In this document: positions 23,500 to 33,910 of the stretch, in pieces | How the letters are laid out: each line of letters starts with the position of its first letter | How positions within the stretch are numbered: position 1 is the first letter of the stretch | Source: Heterocephalus glaber | Taxonomy: Eukaryota > Chordata > Mammalia > Rodentia > Bathyergidae | DNA length: 64,000 bases | Direction: 5' to 3' | NCBI RefSeq assembly: GCF_000247695.1 | Contig: NW_004624795.1 | Span: forward strand, 7,640,746 to 7,704,745 | Notes under the pieces: generated by a model | What the model saw: only the letters and a program-made list of their open reading frames with translations | What the model was told of the DNA's origin: nothing | Databases searched by the model: none | Program-made: the position numbers and the translations under genes

Positions 23500-23800
23500 T
23501 CGAGCATTTTAAATTGTTTACCTACTCGCTGTTTAATTAATCATTATGTTCACTGGGCCTCTAAGAAGATGCTTGACCCATGGTGTTGACCTGTCTGTAA
23601 CCCGCAGCAGATGTCCCATAGGCATCAAATGCTGTTTTCTTTCCTTTTGAAGAGCAGGCAACCTCTCAATAGTGCCTTTGTAGCAGGGTTATAAACAATT
23701 TCCAGGCCTTATCAAGATTTCTAAAGCACTAGTCAGTTGTAATCTGCGAGACTTGTTTTTCTTCTGAATTTGTAATTTTTAGATAATTAAATTTATAAGG
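23500..23800. promoter_or_regulatory. Candidate conserved non-coding block
   Basis: Repeat-free block with balanced composition and homeodomain-type words (gtttaattaatcattatg, agataattaaattta). Function inferred only. Confidence 0.2.
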
Positions 23801-23824
23801 ACAAAAAATTATCAATCAAAACTC

Positions 23825-24027
23825 ATTTTTTCTGGCAATACTGGGGATAAACCCAGAGCTCTCACCCTGGGCTATATCCCCATTCTCATTTTTTAAAAAA
23901 ATTTTATTTTTAGAAAAGTTCTCACAAAGTTGGTAAATTGCCCAGGCAGGACTTTAACTTGTAATTCTCCTGCCTCAGCCTCCCAGAGTGCTGGGATTAT
24001 AGGTGTGCACCTCCATGCCTGGCAATA
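23825..24027 (-). mobile_element. B1-dID type dimeric SINE
   Basis: Reverse strand: actggggataaacccagagc, then ctatatccccattc (ID half), then cctgcctcagcctcccagag, gtgctgggattataggtgtg (B1 half), ending in ccatgcctggc. Confidence 0.8.
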
Positions 24028-24414
24028 TATATATATGGGGTAAAATTATTAAAACAACTACAGTAGAAGACTTTAATATTTTTTTCAAAGTATATTTATT
24101 ATATGTTGTAATTTTTTTAAATGCATGCTGGTTTTGTTCAGTGAGAGTTACCAAAGCTGATACTATACAATCAAGTGGAAGTTCTAAGGTTTGGTTTAAG
24201 TTTTATGATCAGAGCTGGAAGTCAGGTTTCAGTAATTGTGCTGTAGAGAATGAGGAGAAGCAGTGAGTGGAATGGAGCCATAAACAGACAAATAGAGTCA
24301 TAAGAGAGGACGGTTCCTGCCCTAGACAGCAACCAAATTAAGAAGGTCATTCAACCCATTTGAACCTTGCTTATGTGTTTGGAAACTAGGACTTTTAATT
24401 TTGACCTTTTAGAG

Positions 24415-24480
24415 TATTTAGGGTATTTTTTTTTTTTGGTACCAGGGATTAAACTCAGTTCCTTGATATTTAGGGTATTT
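24415..24480 (-). mobile_element. 38-bp SINE stump with perfect TSDs
   Basis: Only the T-tail and about 28 bp of the 3' end of the ID-like SINE remain (ggtaccagggattaaactca) at 24429-24466. It is flanked by the perfect 14-bp TSD tatttagggtattt at 24415-24428 and 24467-24480. A recent insertion truncated to almost nothing. Confidence 0.9.
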
Positions 24481-24484
24481 ATGA

Positions 24485-25480
24485 GGTTCACAGAAAAGTA
24501 TGTATGTATGCATAATTACTTATCATGACATTAGCATCATGATTGTCATCATTTTTCACAAAGTCAATAATGTTTCCTGGGTTCAAAGGTCCTAGGGTCA
24601 GCAATGTAAATTCAAACTTAAGTTCTACTTTGATTAGGTGAAAGTCATTTGTCCTCAAGGTCATAATCATGATAGTATGGTCCGGTGCAAATTTCCTAGA
24701 TAATTTAAAAAATTACATTCTCAATGGCTTGGACATTAATCTTTTATAGGTGATCATGATAAAGTGAAATAGTCCATCATAAAAAGAAGATCATGGCAAA
24801 TAATTTTACTCAGTTATATTAACCAATATATAAAACATGAGATTAAAAAAATCTTTATTAAAACAAATGAGGAAAAATATATCTAATTTGCCAAAAGTCC
24901 ATTTGTATTTTCCTCTTGCTTTTTCACTGTAGATCAATGAATGGTTTGTAATATGGGATAGCACTTTCCACCCTTGTAATAGAAAGGTATGTGGAATGCA
25001 GTACATATGTAACACAAGACTACATAGCATGGCCCAAGAAGAACTAGAGGAGACACAATATAGAGAAGGTTCTATGGATTTGTTGGGAAAAGAGAATCAT
25101 CAAAAGGATAGAAATCAGACATTCATGGTTATGGAGAAAGACATTGGCATTCTGGAAAACTGGAGACTCAAAAAGAAATGAGCATTATTTGTGCACACAA
25201 CTAGCCCCAAGGGTAGGTTTGTGAACACAGTTGGGTTTTAATGTTATCCACTGCCAAAGAGGCCAAACTTGCCTGTGAGGTCACACAGAACAGGAAGTGA
25301 ATTCATACGCAGGGAGAGCAAGGGGGCTGCCCCAGGGCCAAGGGAGAATCCTGAGCAGGAAGTGAAACCTTCCACCTCTCTGTCCTGCTATGTCATGAAT
25401 TGGGTTCGTAATTTGACCTTGGCACTTATTAAGCATTAGACTAAACAATTTATTGCAATTTCACTTGCAGTTTTTAGAGT
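24485..25480. other. No feature recognised
   Basis: AT-rich. Frames under 75 codons with no family resemblance. Confidence 0.4.
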
Positions 25481-25489
25481 GATTCTGTG

Positions 25490-25600
25490 TTGACTTTTAT
25501 CTCAATTTTACAGAATGAAGAAACCAAGGAACAGAGTTTGAGTAATTTGCACCAATTCTCTCAAAATCCCTAATTCTTATAAAACTCCTGCAATTTCAGC
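25490..25600 (+). mobile_element. MIR SINE fragment
   Basis: ctcaattttacagaatgaag, then aaaccaaggaacagag, then agtaatttgcacc fits the MIR core. Confidence 0.5.
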
Positions 25601-25789
25601 ATTATTCATCTTATTCTCGATTGCTACATTGCTCCTAGGTTGATGAACCAAACTTTGAATATAGATCTATGAATACAAAGAGAAAACATACAATCACATA
25701 CCTGTATATATGAGGACCAAGGATAACATTTGGCTTTTATATCCTAAGATTTCCTAAAACGTAGAGGCTGTGGCTAGATCAAATGATTA

Positions 25790-25930
25790 GTGAGGTATCT
25801 ACTATGTGCAAAGGGCAAAGCTTACATAATTTTAGAAGTGAAAAATCCCTTTAATATCTTTTACTCTAATGTATTTTACACTTGAAGAAACGATTCAAAG
25901 TTAAAACTGCATTCACTCTCTTCAGTAACT
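25790..25930 (+). mobile_element. MIR SINE fragment
   Basis: tctactatgtgcaaaggg, then tattttacacttgaagaaac, then gattcaaagtta follows the MIR order. Diverged. Confidence 0.45.
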
Positions 25931-25944
25931 GTAATGGACAGAAC

Positions 25945-25962
25945 ACACACACACACACACCA
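25945..25962. repeat. (AC)n microsatellite
   Basis: Nine AC units, then a broken cacacg end. Confidence 0.9.
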
Positions 25963-26479
25963 CACGGAAGATGTGTAGTTCATGACACCAAAATCAATGT
26001 ATTCTCATTAATAGTCAAATCAGATGAATTCTCTTTGTAAAACTGGAGGGTAGGAGAATGTTGAGTTTTGAAAAAACAGAGAAAATGTTAATCCTCCAAA
26101 TGTGCTGTTTTAAATAAGTAGCTGTTTGTATTTTTCACTGCTTGAGATCAACACTATAAAGACATTTTCTCCCAAAGACAGGATATTTGGAAAACTCTGT
26201 CTAGTTTTCTGAAAAGAAAAATTGGTGTAGCTTGCTTGGTGGACAGGATGTGGATGGACATCAGTGCCATGTGAGAAATTTTATTTTAAATTTTGCCCCA
26301 AGTATTATATGAAGAACCAAAGATGATAATGTAACAAGCTCCTGTGAACTGGAAGGAGTAAATACAAAAGTATTTGGTAGCAAACTTTTTTTAGGATCAA
26401 CCACACATTCATTTTGGGGAGTTGGTATATGTAATAACACACCTTCATTCTGTATTATCCCCATGCCTTTTCTTCTTGC

Positions 26480-26660
26480 CCTTTCCTTCCCCATCTCTTC
26501 TCCCTGTTCACCTGCTCTTCCTTCCCCCAGCCTCTGATGACCATCATTCTATTCTCTAATTCTATGAGTCTGACTCTTTAAAATTTTACATGTAAGTGAG
26601 CTCATTTGCTATTTGTTTTTTGCCTGGCTTAGTGTTTCTATTCACATCCATCAACAAAAT
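26480..26660 (-). mobile_element. Ancient L1M 3'-region fragment
   Basis: gaccatcattctattctc, tctatgagtctgactcttta, acatgtaagtgagctcattt and cctggcttagtgtttc reproduce the reverse complement of the 3' region of old L1s (L1MA/L1MB-like). Confidence 0.7.
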
Positions 26661-26689
26661 ATTATGACACCAGTTGAGGAAAAATTTCT

Positions 26690-26965
26690 TAAAAGAGAGT
26701 GGGTGTAATTGTGGTATATTCATACAATGGAATCACTCAATATTAGATAAAACTAATAAGCCACACCTACATATATAAATACAGAAATACTTAAAGAGCA
26801 TATGAATTTAAAAGGCAAGCTGCAAAAGGACATCTAAAGTATGACACCATGCTTATGAATAAAGACGTGTAACAAGAAGAAAAGATGATGTACCAACTGC
26901 AATGTTATACATTTCTCTGATAATAAAGGGGAAGAAAATGGAATTGGGAAGTGTTTAACTGTATC
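26690..26965 (+). mobile_element. Ancient L1M fragment, end of ORF2
   Basis: gtggtatattcatacaatgg, then aatcactcaatattaga, then gtatgacaccatgcttatg resembles the end of ORF2 in old L1s, plus strand. Confidence 0.5.
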
Positions 26966-26994
26966 ATGCCATTTTCTTTTTTAAAAACTCCCTA

Positions 26995-27195
26995 AATAAG
27001 GAGAAAAATATGAGAAAAGAAGGAAAAAATGGAAACAAAGTCTTTGTAAATAGGGAGGGGTGGAAGGGTTGAAGGGAGGGCAGGGGAATGGGGAAAAAAT
27101 AAGAACCAAGATACATCATGTATAAGCACAAAGTCCCAATGGAATGTTATCATAATGTATACCTAAAATATACCAATAAACTTAATGAATAAAAA
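26995..27195 (+). mobile_element. Young L1 3' UTR, 5' truncated
   Basis: Close sister of the copy at 150-455: tatgagaaaagaagg, a G-rich tract (27053-27093), accaagatacatcatgta, cctaaaatataccaataaac, then a short A tail. Seven G runs of three or more occur with short loops. Confidence 0.85.
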
Positions 27196-27388
27196 AAATT
27201 CCTGAGGCAAATAAGAAAAAAATGCTTGATTATTCTTTGTGGTGGACATTTCTTTTTTTGGGAACAGATATTATGCTGAATTTGGATCATGAAGTTGGTG
27301 AATATATCAAGGATACAGTTCTTGTTAATTTCCTCCTTAAGTAAATGGGGACATTCGTGTTTCTGAAGACAATAAGATTCCAGTCTTT

Positions 27389-27515
27389 TTAAAAGCTGAC
27401 TAAAGGCCAGGGATTTAGCTCAGTGGTGCTGCCGCCTGCCTTGCAAGAGCGAGGTCCTGAGTTTGATCCCCAGTACCAAAAAAAAAAAAAATACTAATAA
27501 TTAAAAGCTGACTAA
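27389..27515 (+). mobile_element. Young ID-like SINE with perfect 15-bp TSDs
   Basis: Body 27404-27500: ccagggatttagctcagtgg, tgctgccgcctgcc, ttgcaagagcgaggtcctg, agtttgatccccagtacc and an A tail. The TSD ttaaaagctgactaa is identical at 27389-27403 and 27501-27515. It inserted at the left edge of an older L1. Confidence 0.95.
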
Positions 27516-28089
27516 GTATTCCATTGTGTATTTTTACTACATTTTCCTAATCCATTCATCTGCAGATGGGCACTTTGATTCCATATCTTGATTGTATTGA
27601 GTAGCACTAGCTGGGAGTGCAGATATCTCTTCTGCATACTGATTGCATTTCCTTTGAGTATAAACCCAGGAGTGGATCTGCTGCATCTTGGTGTTAAGGG
27701 AAATAAGCCCAAGCACACAAAAAACAAATACTATTCATTTTCAAGTGAAAGCTAGAAAAGCTCATCCACCACAAGGAGGAGAGAACAGAATAGTGGTTAC
27801 CAGAGGGAGGCAGCATGGAGGGGAGGGAAGGACAAGAAAAGTGTGGTTGGTTAAATTACCACTGGACAAGGAAGAGGAGACTAACTATAAGAAACAGTGA
27901 TTTATTGTACATTTCAAACTAGATATGGAGAAGATTTCAAAAGTTCTCAGCACAAAGAAATGACAAACTTTGGAGGTGACAATCATGCTAATTACCTTGA
28001 TTTGATCATTACGCATCGAATACATGTATCAAAATATTGTGCTGTGCATCATAAATATGTGCCACTATTAATACCATTAAAAATAAAAA
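27516..28089 (+). mobile_element. Ancient L1M with 5' inversion
   Basis: 27516-27690 is reversed L1 ORF2 (gtattccattgtgtattttt ... gatatctcttctgcatactg ... ctgctgcatcttgg). At 27691 it switches to plus-strand L1 that begins a little further 3' in the element (gttaagggaaataagcc) and runs to its end (gatttgatcattacgcatcg, atgtatcaaaatattgtg, aaataaaaattt). Inverted 5' part followed by a direct 3' part is the signature of twin priming. A possible short TSD is tttaaaag at 27388-27395 and 28090-28097. Confidence 0.75.
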
Positions 28090-28232
28090 TTTAAAAGTTT
28101 GGTCTGCAAATATTTTTTTTAAAAAGCAAATGAGTAGTTTGATCCAAATAGTACATTTTCAGTTGCTGAACAGTGTATGAAATGGGGGGTTGTCAGGAAG
28201 ACACTGAAGAAGTGAACAAATCTTCAATAGTT

Positions 28233-28344
28233 AATAGGTAGATTAAATTTTTTTTTTCTGGTACCGGAAATTGAACTCAGGACCTTGCACTTGCCAGGCA
28301 GGTGCAGCATCTCTGGACTACAATCCCTGGCCCAATAGGTAGAT
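28233..28344 (-). mobile_element. ID-like SINE with 11-bp TSDs
   Basis: Body about 28244-28333, reverse strand: T-rich tail, tggtaccggaaattgaactc, aggaccttgcacttgccagg, caatccctggccc. The TSD aataggtagat occurs at 28233-28243 and 28334-28344. More diverged from the others in its 5' half. Confidence 0.9.
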
Positions 28345-29050
28345 CTTGGAAGGACTTGAGAATGTGATCCAAATTGAAATTCAAGGTGTAAGGAGGATGT
28401 TAATTGTCAGAGGCCAAATAACTAGTCAGAAGTAAGGTTTTTATAAACCACAACATGCCAGCTATTTCTTCTAGGCTAGTACCACTAAAATTCTGTGTGT
28501 CTGAAGATTTTTTGAAATTGAAAGTTAGTTCAGTCTCTCGCTAGAAATGGACCTATATATGCAAATTTTTCATACAATTTCTGAAGTCTAAAATCTGAAG
28601 TCTAATCTAAGGACATCTACTTTTTGAAAATTTCTGTTGTAGACTGAAGATGAACCATAGTAGGCCTGGTCTCTGGTGTGATTGGTGTCTGATATAATTT
28701 GAAGTGTTGCTTCTTATTTTAAAAATAAGTGGTCCTTTGGCCAACCATCTTGTGTGCAGAAGATTCTTAAAAGGGAAATTCCTCAGAGAAGGTGCATTCC
28801 AGGTGGGTGGGACTGCCCAGGAATAGACATCCAAGTGGGGGATTGGGTTGGGGGAGCAGGAGAAAGGAGCCTTCAGGAGAGGCACTGATATGACTTCCAT
28901 GGTCTGAGTTGAGAGCTAAGGAAGGGGTAGGGGTTTTAGACCCACATGTGCTTAAAGTTCCATCCTAGCGCTCCCCCTAAAAGACCCTCTCTTTCTCCTC
29001 TGAGTTGCATAATTTTTCTAAGAAGTTAAAAGCAGCAAAGAGGAGCTTTA
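28345..29050. other. No feature recognised
   Basis: Includes a G-rich stretch near 28800-28870 (gtgggggattgggttggggg). The 97-codon reverse frame at 28607-28900 has no known domain. Confidence 0.4.
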
Positions 29051-29054
29051 CAAT

Positions 29055-29246
29055 TAGAGTGGACCCTTGACTTAATGAATTTGATCGGTTCCCGAGGGCT
29101 GGTTGTAACTAAGTCAATACAACTGAAATCTGGATGTTTACCTGGATACACACTATAGGTAACAAGAGGCAGATGAATCTTCCATTAGCCTAATTAACCC
29201 AAGTTGTTCCTGTGTCAGGCCGTTCATAACTTGAGGGTCTACTGTA
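29055..29246. mobile_element. 188-bp MITE with TA target duplication
   Basis: Terminal inverted repeats gagtggacccttgactta (from 29057) and, reversed, cagtagaccctcaagtta (ending 29244), about 17 of 23 positions matching. TA is present on both flanks (29055-29056, 29245-29246). Size and TA target fit a non-autonomous Tc1/mariner/pogo (Tigger-like) element. The interior does not code. Confidence 0.65.
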
Positions 29247-29756
29247 CAGGTGGGGATAACATTTTGAAGAAGGATCCCTCCACTATCTCCCCAGTGCCTA
29301 ACGGTATGCCTGATATTTCAGTCAACATGAGGTAAATGTTGCATTATTTGCAAGAGCTAATTCTAGCTGATTTTCTTAAATGAGATTTGCACATTTTAAT
29401 GGTGAAAAATGAGCATCAGTTTTTCTCATTCCCATTATTCTCTTTATTAAAGAAGGTAATGTAACCTAAGTAATAAAACTATATATTTAAAGATTAAAAT
29501 TCAATATAAATTTTTAATTTATAAATTCATTATAGCCATTTGTTTTAATTTTGTAGCTTATAAACATTTTTGAATTCTTTCTTATTTGACTCTCATGTTA
29601 AAATGTTGCAGTTTACTGTTTCAGGCATTCTGAATACTGGGAGAGTTTTGTCAATTTAGTCAATTTACATAAACAACTTTCAGGAGCTGAAAGCAATTTG
29701 AGGATTTCCTTATAAGAAACATTTGAGCATACACTTATAGTTTTAAATTTAAATTC

Positions 29757-31210
29757 TGTTTAAATTGATGCATACCATACTTACAGAAAAGTACACAGCT
29801 TACAAGTGTACACTTGGATGGATTTTTACAGAGTGAATCTCTTTGTGTATCAACCACCTAAAATCTAGGTCCTGTGTCAAGACAGAAGATTTCTAGCATG
29901 CTAAAATCCAACACTGAAATATGTCATAATTTTCATTGTAATTCTTCTTTGGCCCATGGCTATTTAGAAAAGTATTGTTTTCTTTTCTAAAATTTGGAAA
30001 GTTCTGGTTATATTTCTCTCTTTTCATTTACAGTATAATATTACTGTGAAGAGAATACATAATCTTTGTGTTGCTTGGCTTGTTAAAAACTGTGTATTAT
30101 TATACAGTATCAGTAATTGAGAATTGTTAGTCTTTTACTGTAATTACAAATGTTCTCAATTTTAGTTTTGCTCACTTACACTTTTTTAAGTTTGAGGCTA
30201 TATGTTTTAGGTGAGTAAGAGTTTGGAATTGTTACATCTTCCTAGTAGATTGATCCTTTTTTGATACTGAAATGTTCACCTTATCTCTAATACTTTTTGC
30301 TATTAAGTCTAATTATCTGTTATTGAAGCATTTTGGTGGTAGTTTTTTTCATTCTCTTATGTTCAACGTTTTCTATTTTTTATATTTTAAAAGTACTTGG
30401 TTTGTTAAATATACAATATCTCTGATCTTTGAACTGTTGAGCTTATAATGTCAATACCTGACATATTAAAGCCTCATATAAATTACCATTTTTGTCACTT
30501 TCTATATTTTATTCTATATATTATTTCCAATAATGTCCATCCCTCATTTCATGGCATTGTTTGGGGATATTTTATTTCTGCATATATTTTAAAACTCAAA
30601 ACAGTATTTTTATTATTACTTTACAGACTCAATATTAATTTAAGCATACATATTTTTTATTCCTTTCTGAATTTTCTTATTCCCAATTAAGATCATTTTT
30701 TTTCTGTCTGAAGAATTCACTTGTTTTCTTTACTCAAAACCTGCTTGGTTTTTCTCCATTTAGAAGTGCCTTTGTATTGAAAGAAGTTTTCACTTGGTGT
30801 AGAACTTAAGGGTGTCTGTGATTTTCTTTAATTCTTTAAAAAAATGTGATTTCATTTATTCTTTCTTCCATAACTTCAGCTGAGATGGAGAAGTCTTCCT
30901 TATTTCTTCTTTCAGAGTTATGTGTCTTTTTTTCCTGTGCTTGCATTTACAAGTTTCATTTTGTTATTTGGGTGCGCTTTTTTTTCTTTTTTTTTCTCTT
31001 TACAGATTGCCAAGTTTCTTGGATCTGTGAGTTAGTTTGCACATCAGTTTTAGAAAATCCTTGGCCATTATCTCATCCAATACTACATCTACTTCATTCT
31101 TATGTACCCTTCTGACTGGGTTCATGGCTACTTTGGGTTTGGCAAATTTGGTTACTCCATGATTGTTTCCTAGCTATCTTAAAAGTATTTTATGTATATA
31201 ATCTAGTTCT
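29757..31210 (-). mobile_element. Ancient L1ME-type element
   Basis: Read right to left: ORF1-like sequence at about 30650-31115 (ttggatctgtgagttagttt, atccttggccattatctcat, cagctgagatggagaagtct), then N-terminal ORF2 region at 29935-30340 (cccatggctatttagaaaag, cttcctagtagattgatcc), then a diverged end near 29757. No intact frames. Confidence 0.65.
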
Positions 31211-31324
31211 CAGCAATAGCACCAGGCTGCTATGAGCTAATTCTTCACAGCCAAAAGAATATCCCTTCAGAAGATAGTACTTCTTAGTACTTGAATAATA
31301 CTGGCCATGGACAAACACAGTGTT

Positions 31325-33400
31325 TTCTTAAATTAATTAAATTTATTGGTACATTTTTGTTATACGTAATGATCACATTCATCATAGGGAATTTGTACCT
31401 GTACCTCATATACCTTGATTCTTTTTTTTTCCCCATTTCCCTCCCTTCCTTTCAACTCCTTTTCCCCTCTTTATTTATAAAAGTGTTGTTTCCAGTTTTT
31501 CCTTCTTTTCTCATTTCTTCTTTTCCCTTTTTCCTTTTCTTCTTCTTTCTTAGTCCTCCTTCCCGTGCGAACATTTTCTTCCTATTTCACAATATCTTTT
31601 ATACATTTTGGTCCTTATTGGTACTTTCAGTTTCTCATACCAGAGAAACAATTTGATATTTACACATGTGCATCCAATTTATTTCACTTAAGAGTATCGT
31701 CTCAAGATGCATCCATTTACCTAGAAATGTCTCAAGTTTATCCTTCTTTATAGCAGAGTAGTACTGGAGTAGTACTCCATTATATTATATTAAAAAACCC
31801 CACATCTTCTTTATCCACTCATCCGTTGTTGGGCATTTGGGCTGTTTACAAGATTTAGCTATTACAAACTGTGCTGCTATAAACATGAGGGTGCATATAT
31901 TGCTGTGGTATGACGCTTTTAATATATATACCCAGAAAGGGAATAGCTGGGTCAAATGGAACCTCTAATTTTAGTTTTTCAAGGAATCTCCACACTGATT
32001 TCCACAGTGGATGCACCAGTCTACACTCTCACCAACAGTGAAGAAGGGTTCTTTTTTCTCCACAGCCTCTTCAGCATTTGTTATTGATTGATTTCATGAC
32101 AGCAGCCATTCTTTACAGAGTGAGATGGAATCTCAGGGTTTTTAAAATTTACGTCTCTTGAATGACCAGTAATGTTGAACATCTTTTCATATATTTATTT
32201 GCCATTTCTACTTCTTCATCTGAGAAATATTCATTTCAGATGCCCATTTTTGGATTGGGTTTTTAAATTAGGGGGGTCTGATTTTTTTTGAGTTCTTTAC
32301 ATATTCTAGATACTAGTCTTTTGTCTGAGGAACAGCTGGAAAAATTTTTTTCCCACTCTGTGGGTTGCCTATTCAATCTGTTGGTGATTTCTTTTGCGGT
32401 GCAAGAGCTTTTTAATTAGATGAGATCCTAGTTGTTTATTCTTTGTAATATTTCCCACGTGACCGAGGTTTTGTTCATAAAGTCTTTGCCTACGCTTATG
32501 TCTTCAAGAGTTCTACCTATTCTCTCTTCTAGCAGATTCAGTGTTTCTGTTTTAATTCCTAGATATTTGATCCATTTTGATTTTAGTTTAGTCCATGGTG
32601 AGAGATAGGGGTCTAGGTTTAATCTTTGGCATGTGGAAAGCCAGTTTTTCCAGTACCATTTATTAAAGTCTGTCTTTCTTCCAGTGAAGGTGTTTGGCCC
32701 CTTTGTTGAAGATAAGGTGGCTGGGCTTAGTGTATTTGGAGTTTTGCTGCATCCTCTAGTCTGTTCTATTGATCCTTGGGTCTTTTTTTTTTCCTTTTTT
32801 TTTTTTTTTTTTGCCAGCACAATACAGTTTTTATCACCATAGCTCAGTAGTATAATTTCAAGTTAGGAACTGTGATGCCTCCTGCCTTGCCTTTGTTGCC
32901 CAGAAATGTTTTTACTGTTCTACGTCTCTTCTGGTTCCAAATGAATTTTAGGATTTTTTTCTCTATTTCTGTGATGTGTGCTATTGGTATTTTGATCAGG
33001 ATTACATTCAATCTGTGTAATAATTTTGAAAGTATGGCCATTTTCACTACGTTGGTTCTTCCTACCCAAGAACAAGGGATGTCTTTCTATTTCCTGATAT
33101 CCTCTTTGATTTCCTTTTTTAGAATACTGTAGTTTTCAATGTAATGATCTTTTACTTCCTTTGTTAGATTGATTCCTATGCATCTCTTTCTTTCTTTTCT
33201 TTTTGATGCTGTTGAGTTTTGAATGTTTGGATATTTGTATCCAACTATGTGACTGAATTTGTTAATTAAATCTAGAAGTCTTTTGCAGGAGTTTTTGGGG
33301 TCTCCTATGTAGAGTATCATGTCGTCTGCAAATAATGATAATTTAACTTCTAACACAATGTTTCTATTTTTAGTTAGACATAATAATATATGTGAAATGT
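31325..33400 (-). mobile_element. Young L1, 5' truncated, with decayed ORF2
   Basis: About 2.1 kb. The 3' UTR is at 31325-31760 (ttattggtacatttttg ... ccagagaaacaatttgatat). ORF2 lies to the right on the minus strand. Its RT core is at 33087-33413 with the catalytic LFADDMILYI motif, followed by LINKFSHIVGYK. The segment at 32844-33047 carries [15 protein letters not shown] and [12 protein letters not shown], and 32428-32820 carries SWTKLKSKWIKYLGIKTETL-like thumb/C-terminal sequence. A stop separates the first two segments (same frame) and a frameshift separates them from the third, near an internal A run (32782-32812 on the plus strand as T). The element begins just upstream of the RT active-site motif. 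It is non-functional, and no TSD was found. Confidence 0.9.
32782..32813. repeat. Internal homopolymer run inside L1 ORF2
   Basis: T-rich run (A on the L1 sense strand) interrupted by cc, giving a lysine-run frame at the start of the 32428-32820 segment. It sits within ORF2 rather than at the tail. Confidence 0.85.
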
Positions 33401-33765
33401 GAGCCAAGTTCAATGCATGTAAGGAAGTAATTGTGTCAAGTATGTTAAGTAATCTTATCTTTTACCTTAAGGGAGACGAGCATGAGGGGAAAGTGACCCT
33501 TCATATAAACCCATGGGTGCTGGAGGGGCTGCCATGTCACAGGCCAGGTTCAATGGCAAAGTCATTCTTAGAAGCCGGGTCAAAGAGGACCAGAGGTAGA
33601 GAGCAGGCTGGGGAGGAACACAGTAGTATATCCAAAGATCTCCAGAAGCCCCCGAGGGCCCACCAAACTACTTCTTCATCCAGGGATGGTGTGGATGCTT
33701 CCCTCTAAAAACAAGTAACTTCCTTTAAACTGCAAGTTTCTTAAAAACCACAATAATTATGAACA
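33401..33765. other. GC-richer non-repeat stretch
   Basis: 33470-33710 is noticeably richer in G and C than its surroundings (gtgctggaggggctgccatg, agcccccgagggcccacc). A 91-codon frame (33433-33708) has no recognisable domain, no conserved motif and no splice context. Unassigned. Confidence 0.35.
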
Positions 33766-33769
33766 ATTA

Positions 33770-33910
33770 TCTGTAGGCTTGCAGTGATTGGAAATGACAA
33801 ATGTGCAAAGTGCTTAGAATAGTGACCGATTCATAGTAATTACTTAAGAAGTCAGAGCTATGATAATGGTGATGGTGAGGATGATGATGGTTGTGCTGAA
33901 GATATAGGTG
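33770..33910 (+). mobile_element. MIR SINE 3' part
   Basis: gcaaagtgcttagaatagtg, then accgattcatagtaattact, then a GATGGTGATG-rich end fits the MIR 3' region 'gtgcttagaacagtgcctggcacatag'. Confidence 0.6.

Noticed and set aside
32428..33413. Functional L1 ORF2
   Set aside because: 5' truncated, at least one frameshift and one stop between segments. The FADD motif survives, but the element is dead.
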